From positions 49,143 to 113,142 of the forward strand of contig JAZQHB010000071.1 of the NCBI GenBank assembly GCA_045540355.1: DNA of 64,000 nt. The letters are read 5' to 3'. Numbering within the stretch: the stretch's first letter is position 1; every line of letters starts with the position of its first letter. The position numbers were made by a program, and so were the translations under genes. Shown piece by piece: positions 42,762 to 51,225 of the stretch. The notes below the pieces were generated by a model. It did not search any database. It was given only the letters and a program-made list of their open reading frames with translations, and was not told the DNA's origin. This stretch comes from RGIG2945 sp045540355 (GTDB lineage Bacteria; Bacillota; Clostridia; Oscillospirales; Acutalibacteraceae).

Positions 42762-43739
42762 TTAAATTCCTATTTCTGAATAAGTAAATTTTTTGAGATA
42801 GTGCTGCCTTCTGTTTTCATAAGCAACATACAGAGTTTCGGTTTCATCGTCGCAAAACGGATGCGGATAGAAGAAGCTTTCGTTCTCATCTTCAAGATAG
42901 CAAATATGTTTGAAATTCAAGCCGTCATCGCTTACCGACATTTCAAGATGTGTGCGATCCTTTTCAACAGCATTATTAAACATAAGCACCTTGCCTCTGA
43001 CTTTAATGCAGGTTATCTTTGAATCAGAGTGAGGAATATCAAGCTTTTTAAGCTCCGACCATGTTCTGCCGTAATCAAAGCTTTCAACATACTGAAGATA
43101 ACCGATATCTGAACGGATATACATAATTATGTGACCGTTTTCGAACTCAACCGCGTTCGGTTCCCACAATGACCGTTCGTCGCTTGCGATGTAGCCGTAT
43201 CTCTCCCAATGCTTTTTGCCTTTCGGACGGATACCTACACCTGTTCTGAAATACAAATTATCCCAGCCTTTGCCGCCTGACCAATCGAATTTACCCAGAG
43301 ATTCCTGCCAATAAAGCGGAATAAGAGTGTCACCGTTTGAAAGCGTTATCGCCTGTCTTAACGAACAACCGTCAAGACAACCCGGAACATTCAAGGGCTC
43401 AGACCATGTTCTGCCGTTGTCCTCGGTTACGGATATGAATGTATGCAGCTCTCTGTACCAACAGTTTGCATTGTATGTATGAACAATCGCAAAGGGATTT
43501 TCGTCGCCCGTGAAAATTTCAGTACACCACACACCTCTTATCTTGTGGTCAAAAAGCTTTTCGGGTTCAGTCCAGGTTTTTCCGTCATCGTAGCTTCGTG
43601 ATACTGCTACGAAGTTTTCATTCAACGGCTCCTCAACTCCACCTGTTAAAAACATACAGATAAGACTTCCGTCTTTCATCTTCCTTAAAATCGGCTCTCT
43701 TGTGCAGGTTTCAAAATTATGTATAAGATATTTTTCCAA
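42762..43739 (-). CDS. Sialidase-fold (BNR/Asp-box) protein
   Basis: A 325-aa protein without a signal peptide. Asp-box repeats are SYDDGKTWTEP, TEDNGRTWSEP, SFDYGRTWSEL and SDDGLNF, which define a six-bladed beta-propeller of the sialidase superfamily. An Arg-rich start (CTREPILRKMKDG) could supply an arginine of the active site. It may be an exo-sialidase or another propeller hydrolase. I place the start at TTG 43739 because GAGGTG lies six bases upstream; a GTG at 43748 is part of that site. First gene of the operon with the phosphoesterase and CotH genes. Confidence 0.82.
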   Translation of the reverse strand: MEKYLIHNFETCTREPILRKMKDGSLICMFLTGGVEEPLNENFVAVSRSYDDGKTWTEPEKLFDHKIRGVWCTEIFTGDENPFAIVHTYNANCWYRELHTFISVTEDNGRTWSEPLNVPGCLDGCSLRQAITLSNGDTLIPLYWQESLGKFDWSGGKGWDNLYFRTGVGIRPKGKKHWERYGYIASDERSLWEPNAVEFENGHIIMYIRSDIGYLQYVESFDYGRTWSELKKLDIPHSDSKITCIKVRGKVLMFNNAVEKDRTHLEMSVSDDGLNFKHICYLEDENESFFYPHPFCDDETETLYVAYENRRQHYLKKFTYSEIGI

Positions 43740-43758
43740 AAATATCACCTCATCTGAA

Positions 43759-43787
43759 ATTGTATCACATTATCAAAAAAAATGCAA
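43759..43787 (-). promoter_or_regulatory. Possible promoter of the sialidase-MPP-CotH operon
   Basis: Minus strand TTGCAT, 17-bp spacer, TACAAT with TGa upstream. The -35 is weak. Confidence 0.45.
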
Positions 43788-43829
43788 AAAATATTCCACA
43801 AATATATCAGATTTGTGCATATACAATCC

Positions 43830-43858
43830 TTGAAAATTCAATAATTCTGTTATATAAT
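43830..43858 (+). promoter_or_regulatory. Promoter of the V-ATPase operon
   Basis: TTGAAA, 17-bp spacer, TATAAT, about 40 bases before the first gene. Confidence 0.7.
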
Positions 43859-43899
43859 GAATTTATTATAATCAAAAATTTCGGAAGAGAGGCAGAACA

Positions 43900-44508
43900 A
43901 TGGAAATACAACTGCAGGAATTTATTGACAGAATAAAAAAAGACGGTGTTGAAGCGGCTGAATCTCAAGCTGAAGCAATACTCAACTCTGCAAAAATTGA
44001 GGCAGAAAAAATCATCTCCGATGCACAAGCACAAGCTGATAAAATCATCAGCAACGCAAAAACCGAAAATGAAAAAATCGTAAAATCGGGTGAAGATGCA
44101 ATCCGTCAGGCAGGCCGCAATCTTCTTATCTCTTTCAGAGAAAGTGTAACAAAAGAAACCAATGCGATTGTGAGCGATAATGTCAATTCCGTTTATTCAT
44201 CTGAGGCTCTCTCTGAGCTTATAATCAACGCGGTTGAAGCTTGGGCAGGTAAACCCGAGGCTGACGATATGTCAATTATTTTAAACAGTGCTGACCTTGA
44301 AAAGCTTGAAAAAGCATTGCTTTCTGAGCTCAAAGCAAAGTGTCTTCAGGGTATTACTCTCAAGGCTAACGATAACTTTGACGGCGGTTTCCGCATTGCC
44401 ATGAATGAAAGCGGTGCTTATTACGATTACTCCGCTGAGGCAGTTGTTGATATGTTGTCAAGCTATCTCAGTCCCAAGGTTACGGCACTTTTGAAAGAGG
44501 CTGAATAA
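43900..44508 (+). CDS. atpE: V-type ATP synthase/ATPase subunit E
   Basis: A 202-aa peripheral-stalk subunit. Residues 1-75 are a long Ala/Glu/Lys coiled coil (AESQAEAILNSAKIEAEKII, SDAQAQADKIISNAKTENEK), and the C-terminal globular part ends in SYLSPKVTALLKEAE. This is the typical E-subunit shape and length. It would tie the A3B3 head to the membrane part. First gene of the operon, with GAGAGG before the ATG, and two bases before the next gene. Confidence 0.88.
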   Translation: MEIQLQEFIDRIKKDGVEAAESQAEAILNSAKIEAEKIISDAQAQADKIISNAKTENEKIVKSGEDAIRQAGRNLLISFRESVTKETNAIVSDNVNSVYSSEALSELIINAVEAWAGKPEADDMSIILNSADLEKLEKALLSELKAKCLQGITLKANDNFDGGFRIAMNESGAYYDYSAEAVVDMLSSYLSPKVTALLKEAE

Positions 44509-44510
44509 TT

Positions 44511-45068
44511 ATGGCTGAATATTATCTGATATCCCAATTACCGTCACTTGACGGTGTTTCCGAAAACACGCCGATTCCTATTACGGAAGAAAGGTTTACA
44601 GAGCTTTGTCAACAGCTTCTGAGCAAGAAGGCACTAAGCGAATTAAAACGATTATCCCTTATGCCGACTAAAATTCCCGAAAAATCGACCTCCGGGTTAA
44701 TTGAAGCATGGAATGACGGTGAACGGAATCTTCGTCTTATACTTGCAAAGCTTCGTGCAGATAAGTTAAATAAAGACTTTGACTCAGAAAATAAATCTTT
44801 GCCCGTCGGTCTTGTTCAGGCGGCTCGTACTGCCGTTGAAATCGAAAGTCCGATGGAGGCTGAAAAGTTTCTCAATCAGTATCGTCTTGATTTTCTTGAA
44901 ACTCTCAGACCGACGGATTCTTTTTCGGTAGAATTCGTTTTCTATTATTATCTCAAATTGAAGCTCATTCTCCGCATAAGACAGTTTGATACAAAAAGCG
45001 GAGAAATCGCATACAGAAATATCTATAACTCCATTATAAACGGAGACAGATCGGAGGTTATACAATGA
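44511..45068 (+). CDS. DUF2764-family protein of V-ATPase operons
   Basis: A 185-aa protein beginning MAEYYLISQLPSLDG and ending with a helical segment FYYYLKLKLILRIRQFDTKSG. This start and the place between E and A are characteristic of DUF2764, found in V-ATPase operons of Bacteroidetes and spirochetes (Borrelia BB0095 position). It may replace the C subunit as the central-stalk adaptor; that is inference. Its stop overlaps the start of subunit A by four bases (ATGA). Confidence 0.8.
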   Translation: MAEYYLISQLPSLDGVSENTPIPITEERFTELCQQLLSKKALSELKRLSLMPTKIPEKSTSGLIEAWNDGERNLRLILAKLRADKLNKDFDSENKSLPVGLVQAARTAVEIESPMEAEKFLNQYRLDFLETLRPTDSFSVEFVFYYYLKLKLILRIRQFDTKSGEIAYRNIYNSIINGDRSEVIQ

Positions 45069-46834
45069 CCGAAAATAAAGGCAAGGTTGTAAGCATTAAC
45101 GGAAACCTCATATCCGTCAGATTCGAAGGCAATGTTTCGATGAATGAAATTTGCTTCGTTAATGTCGACAACCAAAAGCTTAAAAGTGAAGTTATCCGTA
45201 TTCGCGGAAACATTGCACAAATACAGGTTTATGAAATGACAGGCGGAATAAAGTGCGGTGACGATGTTGAATTTACCGGCGAAATGTTATCCGCACAACT
45301 CGGACCGGGACTTTTAGGTCAGATTTATGACGGACTTCAGAATCCTTTGCCGATATTGGCAGAGCAAGCAGGCTGGTTCCTTGAAAGAGGTGTCTATGCC
45401 GACGGACTTGATTCCGAAAAGAAATGGGAATTCACTCCCACCGCCAAAGTCGGTGATACACTTCGTGCGGGCGAATATATAGGAACAGTTCCCGAGGGAG
45501 CATTCACGCATAAAATTTTTGTTCCTTTCTATCTTCACGGAAATTACACCTTGAAATCAATCGCCAAAAAAGGCGAATATACAATAAACGAAACAGTAGC
45601 AACTATTGCAGACGAAAGAGGTCGTGAAATACCTCTCACGATGGTATTCAAGTGGCCTGTTAAAAAAGCCATAACCTGCTACAGCGAAAGACTTGCACCG
45701 GTCGAAACAATGGAAACAAAGGTACGACTTATCGACTCCTTCTTCCCCGTTGCAAAGGGCGGCACTTACTGTACCCCCGGTCCGTTCGGTGCAGGCAAAA
45801 CAGTTTTGCAACACACCACTTCAAAATATGCAGATGTTGATATCGTAATCATCGCCGCTTGCGGTGAACGAGCAGGTGAGGTTGTCGAAACTCTGACAGA
45901 ATTTCCTGAGCTGACCGACCCCAGAACAGGCCGTTCGCTTATGGAACGCACCATTATCATCTGCAATACCTCGTCAATGCCCGTTGCATCACGAGAAGCT
46001 TCGGTTTACACCTCGGTAACACTTGCCGAATATTACCGTCAGATGGGTCTTAATGTTCTTATGCTTGCCGACTCAACATCCCGTTGGGCTCAGGCAATGA
46101 GAGAGATGTCGGGCAGACTTGAAGAGATACCGGGCGAAGAAGCTTTCCCCGCATACCTTGAATCCTATATTGCCGCTTTCTATGAAAGAGCAGGCTATGT
46201 ACTTCTCCCCGACGGCAGTAAAGGCTCCGTCACAATCGGCGGTACGGTTTCCCCTGCAGGCGGTAACTTTGAAGAGCCTGTTACTCAGGCAACATTGAAG
46301 GTTGTCGGTGCATTCCACGGATTATCCCGTGAACGCTCAGATGCAAGAAAATATCCCGCAATCGACCCGCTTATTTCGTGGTCAAAATATAAAACGGTTA
46401 CAGACCCTGCAAAATCAGATTACTGCAAAAACATTCTTCATCACGGCGACGAAATCGGCTCAATGATGAAAGTTGTCGGTGAAGAAGGTACAACGCTTGC
46501 AGACTATATTGTTTATCTTAAAGCAGAAATGCTTGATTCTGTTTATCTTCAGCAGAACTCCTTTGATTTGACCGATGCAAACTGTACTACGGCTCGTCAG
46601 CGTTATGTCACAGACAAATTGATTTATGTTCTGGGCAGCGACTATGCACTCGACAACAAAGATGAAGCACGAATTTTCTTCAACCGTATGCGTCAGAAAT
46701 TCATTGACTGGAACTATACGGAATTTGAAAGTGATGCTTTCAGGAAAGCGGAAGCAGAAATTGATGAAATTTATGCTGACGGTCAAGGTACAACAACTAA
46801 CGAAGCAGAGCTTTTGTTAAAAGGCGGTGAGTAA
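45065..46834 (+). CDS. atpA: V-type ATP synthase/ATPase catalytic subunit A
   Basis: A 589-aa catalytic subunit. The P-loop GPFGAGKT is at residues 239-246, followed by the catalytic AACGERAGEVVET, DSTSRWAQAMREMSGRLEEIPGEEAFPAYLESYIAAFYERAGYV region typical of V/A-type A subunits. The non-homologous insert of V-type A subunits lies before the P-loop. Length is normal. Translation is coupled to the preceding gene by a four-base overlap, and subunit B starts two bases after. Confidence 0.97.
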   Translation: MTENKGKVVSINGNLISVRFEGNVSMNEICFVNVDNQKLKSEVIRIRGNIAQIQVYEMTGGIKCGDDVEFTGEMLSAQLGPGLLGQIYDGLQNPLPILAEQAGWFLERGVYADGLDSEKKWEFTPTAKVGDTLRAGEYIGTVPEGAFTHKIFVPFYLHGNYTLKSIAKKGEYTINETVATIADERGREIPLTMVFKWPVKKAITCYSERLAPVETMETKVRLIDSFFPVAKGGTYCTPGPFGAGKTVLQHTTSKYADVDIVIIAACGERAGEVVETLTEFPELTDPRTGRSLMERTIIICNTSSMPVASREASVYTSVTLAEYYRQMGLNVLMLADSTSRWAQAMREMSGRLEEIPGEEAFPAYLESYIAAFYERAGYVLLPDGSKGSVTIGGTVSPAGGNFEEPVTQATLKVVGAFHGLSRERSDARKYPAIDPLISWSKYKTVTDPAKSDYCKNILHHGDEIGSMMKVVGEEGTTLADYIVYLKAEMLDSVYLQQNSFDLTDANCTTARQRYVTDKLIYVLGSDYALDNKDEARIFFNRMRQKFIDWNYTEFESDAFRKAEAEIDEIYADGQGTTTNEAELLLKGGE

Positions 46835-46836
46835 GA

Positions 46837-48132
46837 ATGAATAAAGTTTTCAACAAAATCGAATCCATCACAGGTAATGTTATTACCGTAAGAGCTTCGG
46901 GTGTCAGATACCACGAGCTTGCTCAGATTAACACCCGCTTCGGAAAATCGCTTGCCGAAGTTAACAAAATTGACGGTGACCTTGTTTCGCTTCAGGTTTT
47001 CGCGGGAGGTCAGGGTGTTTCAACCGGTGACGAAATCCGCTTCTCGGGTCGTGAAATGAGAGTATCCTTCAGTGAAGACCTTTTGGGTCGTATCTTCAAC
47101 GGCTCAGGTGAACCGAGAGATAAAGGCCCCGCACTCACAGATAATATGCAGCCTATCGGCGGTCCTTCGGTCAACCCCACAAAACGAATTCTTGCAAACC
47201 GTATGATGCGTACCAATATTCCGATGATTGATATGTTCAACACCTTGGTCGTTTCGCAGAAGCTCCCGATTTTCTCAATTTCGGGCGAGCCTTACAATCA
47301 GCTTCTTGCACGAATCGCACTTCAGGCAGAAGCAGATGTAATCGTACTCGGCGGAATGGGTCTTAAGTATGATGATTTTCTTTACTTCAAAGAGGAGCTT
47401 TCAAACGGCGGAGCCCTGAGCAAAACAGTTATGTTCATTCATACCGCATCCGACCCCACGGTTGAATGTATGATGATTCCCGATATGGCTTTGGCTGTTG
47501 CCGAGCAGTTTGCTTTGCAGGATAAAGATGTATTGGTGCTTCTTACAGATATGACGAACTTTGCCGACGCGATGAAAGAAATCGCTATCACTCAGGAGCA
47601 GGTTCCGTCTAACCGCGGTTACCCCGGTGACCTTTATTCGCAGCTTGCATCTCGCTATGAAAAGGCAGTTGACTTTGCTGATTCAGGCTCAGTTACAGTC
47701 CTTGCGGTTACCACAATGCCGGGCGACGATGTAACGCATCCCGTTCCCGACAATACAGGCTATATCACAGAAGGTCAATATTATCTCAAGGGCGGTCGTA
47801 TTGAGCCGTTCGGTTCTCTTTCACGACTTAAGCAGAATGTTAACGGCAAAACCCGTAAAGACCACCGTGCACTCATGGACGCAATGATTCGTCTTTATTC
47901 ATCCTATAAAGAAACATTGGAAAAGAAAAACATGGGCTTTTCAATGACTCGTTGGGACGATAAATTATTAAAATACGGTCAGCTTTTCGAAAACAGACTT
48001 ATGGACTTATCGGTCAATCTTCCTTTGGAAGATGCTCTTGATACCGGCTGGGAAATTTTAGCCGACTGTTTTGAAAAGGACGAAACCGGAATTAAGTCAG
48101 ACCTTACCGATGAATTCTGGCCTGTCAAGTAA
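46837..48132 (+). CDS. atpB: V-type ATP synthase/ATPase subunit B
   Basis: A 431-aa non-catalytic nucleotide-binding subunit that alternates with A in the head. Visible are the EIRFSGREMRV and LGRIFNGSGEPRDKGP segments, NPTKRILANRMMRTNIPMID, PIFSISGEPYNQLLARIALQ (degenerate P-loop, as expected for B), VLVLLTDMTNFADAMKEIA and NRGYPGDLYSQLASRYEKA. All are standard for the family. Confidence 0.97.
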   Translation: MNKVFNKIESITGNVITVRASGVRYHELAQINTRFGKSLAEVNKIDGDLVSLQVFAGGQGVSTGDEIRFSGREMRVSFSEDLLGRIFNGSGEPRDKGPALTDNMQPIGGPSVNPTKRILANRMMRTNIPMIDMFNTLVVSQKLPIFSISGEPYNQLLARIALQAEADVIVLGGMGLKYDDFLYFKEELSNGGALSKTVMFIHTASDPTVECMMIPDMALAVAEQFALQDKDVLVLLTDMTNFADAMKEIAITQEQVPSNRGYPGDLYSQLASRYEKAVDFADSGSVTVLAVTTMPGDDVTHPVPDNTGYITEGQYYLKGGRIEPFGSLSRLKQNVNGKTRKDHRALMDAMIRLYSSYKETLEKKNMGFSMTRWDDKLLKYGQLFENRLMDLSVNLPLEDALDTGWEILADCFEKDETGIKSDLTDEFWPVK

Positions 48133-48146
48133 GGAGGACTGTAGTT

Positions 48147-48779
48147 TTGGCAAAAATCAAACTGACTAAAAACGAGTTAAAGATACAAAAAGATGCCCTC
48201 AAAATGTATCGGAGATATTTGCCTACTCTGACACTCAAGAAACAACAACTCCAATCTGAGATTCGCACCATTGAAGCAAAGGCTCAGGCGGTGAGAAAAG
48301 AAAGAGAAAGTCTTGAAAAAGGTTTCAGTTCATGGATTGCCGTTTTCAGCGAAACAGATGCTTTCCCCGACGGAATAATTACGGTAAGCAATATCCGGAA
48401 AAGCAGCGGTAATATCGCAGGCGTTGCGATTCCCGTTTATGAGGGAGCAGATTTCTCACGAGGAGATTATGATTTATACGAAACTCCGCTATGGGTTGAC
48501 ATAGCCGCAAATCAGATGGAAAAAGCGATGTCACTTGACCTTGAAGCGGAAGTGTTAGACGAACAGGTCAGACTTTTAGAAGCAGAACTTCTTTCAACTT
48601 CTCAAAGAGTCAACTTGTTTGAAAAGGTTAAAATTCCCGAAACAGAGGAAAACATCAAAAAGATTTCAATTTATATGTCGGACCAACAGGTCAGTGCTGT
48701 TGTCCGTTCAAAAATTTCCAAACGCAAAATGGCTGCTCGTAATGACGAAGCTTCCGGACAGGAGGTGTACGAATTATGA
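48147..48779 (+). CDS. atpD: V-type ATP synthase/ATPase subunit D
   Basis: A 210-aa central-shaft subunit: long N- and C-terminal helices (KNELKIQKDALKMYRRYLPT, LTLKKQQLQSEIRTIEAKAQ; QVSAVVRSKISKRKMAARND) around a short middle. It begins at an unusual TTG codon, set by AGGAGG nine bases upstream; no better start is in frame. The stop overlaps the next start by four bases. Confidence 0.92.
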   Translation: MAKIKLTKNELKIQKDALKMYRRYLPTLTLKKQQLQSEIRTIEAKAQAVRKERESLEKGFSSWIAVFSETDAFPDGIITVSNIRKSSGNIAGVAIPVYEGADFSRGDYDLYETPLWVDIAANQMEKAMSLDLEAEVLDEQVRLLEAELLSTSQRVNLFEKVKIPETEENIKKISIYMSDQQVSAVVRSKISKRKMAARNDEASGQEVYEL

Positions 48780-50707
48780 TTGTGCCTATGAAAAAAGTTT
48801 CTCTCATAATTATGGGAGATAAAAAAACAGAAACACTCAAAAAACTTCGCAAGTTAGGTATTCTTCATATAGAGGCAACTCAGGGCTCGGGCAAAAAGCT
48901 CGATGAATTAAAAGAGCATATTTCTTTGCTTGAATCTGCAATTTTCAGCATATCCGATAAGAAATACAAGAAAATCAAGCAAGAGAATATTGATATTCAA
49001 AAAGCAAATGCAACAGCAGAGGAAATAGTTGCTTTGACGGAAGAAAAGAAAATCTGTTCAGCTAAACAGATGACCCTTAATGCAGAGCTTGAGCGACTTG
49101 CAGACTGGGGCGAGCTTGACCCCGAGGAACTTAATAATTTAGCTCAAAAGGGCATTGATATTTCACTTTATAAAATGCCGAAATCCGACTACGATAACCT
49201 CGGTGAAGAAGTTGAGACCCTTAGTCTGAAAAAATCAAAATCTTCCGTAATGTTCCTCTTAATCAAATCGGGACTTGACGGAGAAAACGATGTAATCGAA
49301 GCATTAAAAACATACCGCTTTGAGCTGCCGCAGACATCGACGGCAGAAATCAGGCAAGAACTTGATAGCTTGAACGGTCGCATAAAAGAAATTGATAAAA
49401 AAATTTCTTCCTATGCAAAATATGCCGAGAGTATAAAAAAAGCACTCGCCTCTCTTGAAAAAGAAGTCGAGTTTGAAAATTACAAAACCGGCATGGCAAA
49501 TGAAAGCTTATTATCTACTGACACAAAAAATGTTTCAGTTTCATACTTCACAGGTTATGTCGAAGAAGAAAATCTTGACCGCCTGAAACAGACGGCAAAA
49601 GATAACTCATGGGGACTGCTTATTGAAGACCCCACAGAAGAAGACGATGTACCCACCAAATTAAAAAACAACAAGTTTGTAAGTCTTGTTTATCCGTTGA
49701 CAGACTTTTTGGGTACTGTTCCGGGATATTTTGAATATGATATTTCCGGATGGTTTTTATCATTCATTCTTATTTTCTTCGGAATCATATTTGGTGACGG
49801 CGGATACGGATTGCTGATTTGTGCGGCAACCGCCGTGCTGATTGCAAAATCACTTATATCCAAAAAGGGCGTTTCCCCCGCATTTTTGCTTGTCGGTCTT
49901 TTCGGCTTATCAACAATTCTTTGGGGAACACTCACCTGCACATGGTTCGGACTTTCACCCGAACAACTGCCGCAATGGCTTCAAAGCTTATCAATACCGC
50001 TTATCTCAAATGTTTACGCCGATAAAATATGGTATCCTTTCTGGACAAACGGCGTACACGGACTTACAACCGCACAGAATCTTCAGATATTCTGTTTCAC
50101 ATTAGCTCTTATTCAACTGTCGGTGGCACATATAAAGGTCGCTAAACGAAACAGAAAATCAATCAGAATTCTCGGCGATATCGGCTCGATACTGCAGCTT
50201 TTAGGTATCTACTATGTTGTACTCAGCTTTGTTGTAAACGCTGATGTTTTCAACTTCGGACTTGTAATCGGCGGTGTACCTGTCGGTACGGTTGCACTCG
50301 CTTTGGTTATAGCAGGCTTTGTTATGAGCTTTGTATTCTCAAACTATGAGGGAAACATTTTAAAATCCATACTTGCAAGCGTTAAAAACATTGTTTCTGT
50401 TTTGCTCGGCGTGGTAAATGTTTTCTCGGACATAGTTTCGTATATCCGCCTTTGGGCAGTCGGTCTTGCCGGTGCGGCGATATCCTCAACCGTCAATGAG
50501 CTTGCGGGACCCCTGTTCGGCAACTTCTTATTCATGATAGTTGCAATTATACTTCTTGTGTTCGGTCACGGACTTAATATGATATTGAATATTCTGTCCG
50601 TTATAGTTCACGGAATCAGACTTAACACTCTGGAATTTTCATCACATCTTGATATGTCCTGGAGCGGACACAAATTCAAACCCTTTGAAGAACAAATTGA
50701 AAGATAA
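48776..50707 (+). CDS. atpI: V-type ATP synthase/ATPase subunit I (a subunit)
   Basis: A 643-aa membrane subunit. The first 330 residues are cytoplasmic with coiled coil; about seven or eight membrane helices follow. The segment DIVSYIRLWAVGLAGAAISST contains the conserved Arg that faces the rotor carboxylate during ion movement. It forms the ion half-channels with the proteolipid ring. Translational overlap with D, followed 11 bases later by K. Confidence 0.95.
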   Translation: MIVPMKKVSLIIMGDKKTETLKKLRKLGILHIEATQGSGKKLDELKEHISLLESAIFSISDKKYKKIKQENIDIQKANATAEEIVALTEEKKICSAKQMTLNAELERLADWGELDPEELNNLAQKGIDISLYKMPKSDYDNLGEEVETLSLKKSKSSVMFLLIKSGLDGENDVIEALKTYRFELPQTSTAEIRQELDSLNGRIKEIDKKISSYAKYAESIKKALASLEKEVEFENYKTGMANESLLSTDTKNVSVSYFTGYVEEENLDRLKQTAKDNSWGLLIEDPTEEDDVPTKLKNNKFVSLVYPLTDFLGTVPGYFEYDISGWFLSFILIFFGIIFGDGGYGLLICAATAVLIAKSLISKKGVSPAFLLVGLFGLSTILWGTLTCTWFGLSPEQLPQWLQSLSIPLISNVYADKIWYPFWTNGVHGLTTAQNLQIFCFTLALIQLSVAHIKVAKRNRKSIRILGDIGSILQLLGIYYVVLSFVVNADVFNFGLVIGGVPVGTVALALVIAGFVMSFVFSNYEGNILKSILASVKNIVSVLLGVVNVFSDIVSYIRLWAVGLAGAAISSTVNELAGPLFGNFLFMIVAIILLVFGHGLNMILNILSVIVHGIRLNTLEFSSHLDMSWSGHKFKPFEEQIER

Positions 50708-50718
50708 GGAGAATCATT

Positions 50719-51144
50719 ATGAATTTAGGATTATTAGGTACAGCATTAGCTATGGGTATTGCCGCAATCGGTTCTGCAATCGGTATCGGCATTGCGGGTC
50801 AGGCATCAATCGGTGCCTGGAAAAAGTGCTATATGAGCAATAAGGCAGCACCCTTCATTCTCACGGTTTTCGCGGGTGCACCTCTTACACAGACTATCTA
50901 CGGCTTCCTTCTTATGCAGCAGATGTCTTCATCAACTGCAGACCCCGCTTTCCTTTTGGGTCTCGGCATTGCATCAAGTCTTGCAATGGCTGTTTCAGCT
51001 TTCGTTCAGGGCAAAGCAGGTGCCGCAGGTGCAGACGCTCTTGCAGAAACAGGCAAAGGCTTTTCACAGTACATCACCGTTGTCGGACTTTGCGAAACAG
51101 TTGCATTGTTCGCACTTGTTTTCAGCATGGTAGCACTCGGCTGA
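50719..51144 (+). CDS. atpK: V-type ATP synthase/ATPase proteolipid subunit K
   Basis: A 141-aa proteolipid with four membrane helices (two hairpins). The ion-binding Glu126 is in the second hairpin (GLCETVALF), and the equivalent place of the first hairpin is PLTQT (Thr57, Gln58), so each protomer carries one carboxylate. With Gln97 (FVQGKAG), these match the Thr, Gln, Gln and Glu that bind Na+ in Enterococcus hirae NtpK. Sodium coupling is therefore likely but inferred. Last gene of the operon. Confidence 0.94.
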   Translation: MNLGLLGTALAMGIAAIGSAIGIGIAGQASIGAWKKCYMSNKAAPFILTVFAGAPLTQTIYGFLLMQQMSSSTADPAFLLGLGIASSLAMAVSAFVQGKAGAAGADALAETGKGFSQYITVVGLCETVALFALVFSMVALG

Positions 51145-51173
51145 ACCGAGAAATATTAAAAACACGCAAAACA

Positions 51174-51210
51174 AATAACCCGCCGGTTTTAATAACCTGC
51201 GGGTTATTTT
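51174..51210. terminator. Terminator of the V-ATPase operon (bidirectional)
   Basis: AATAACCCGC pairs with GCGGGTTATT, followed by TT; the convergent gene ends 16 bases on. Confidence 0.8.
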
Positions 51211-51225
51211 ATGTATCTTAAGTGA

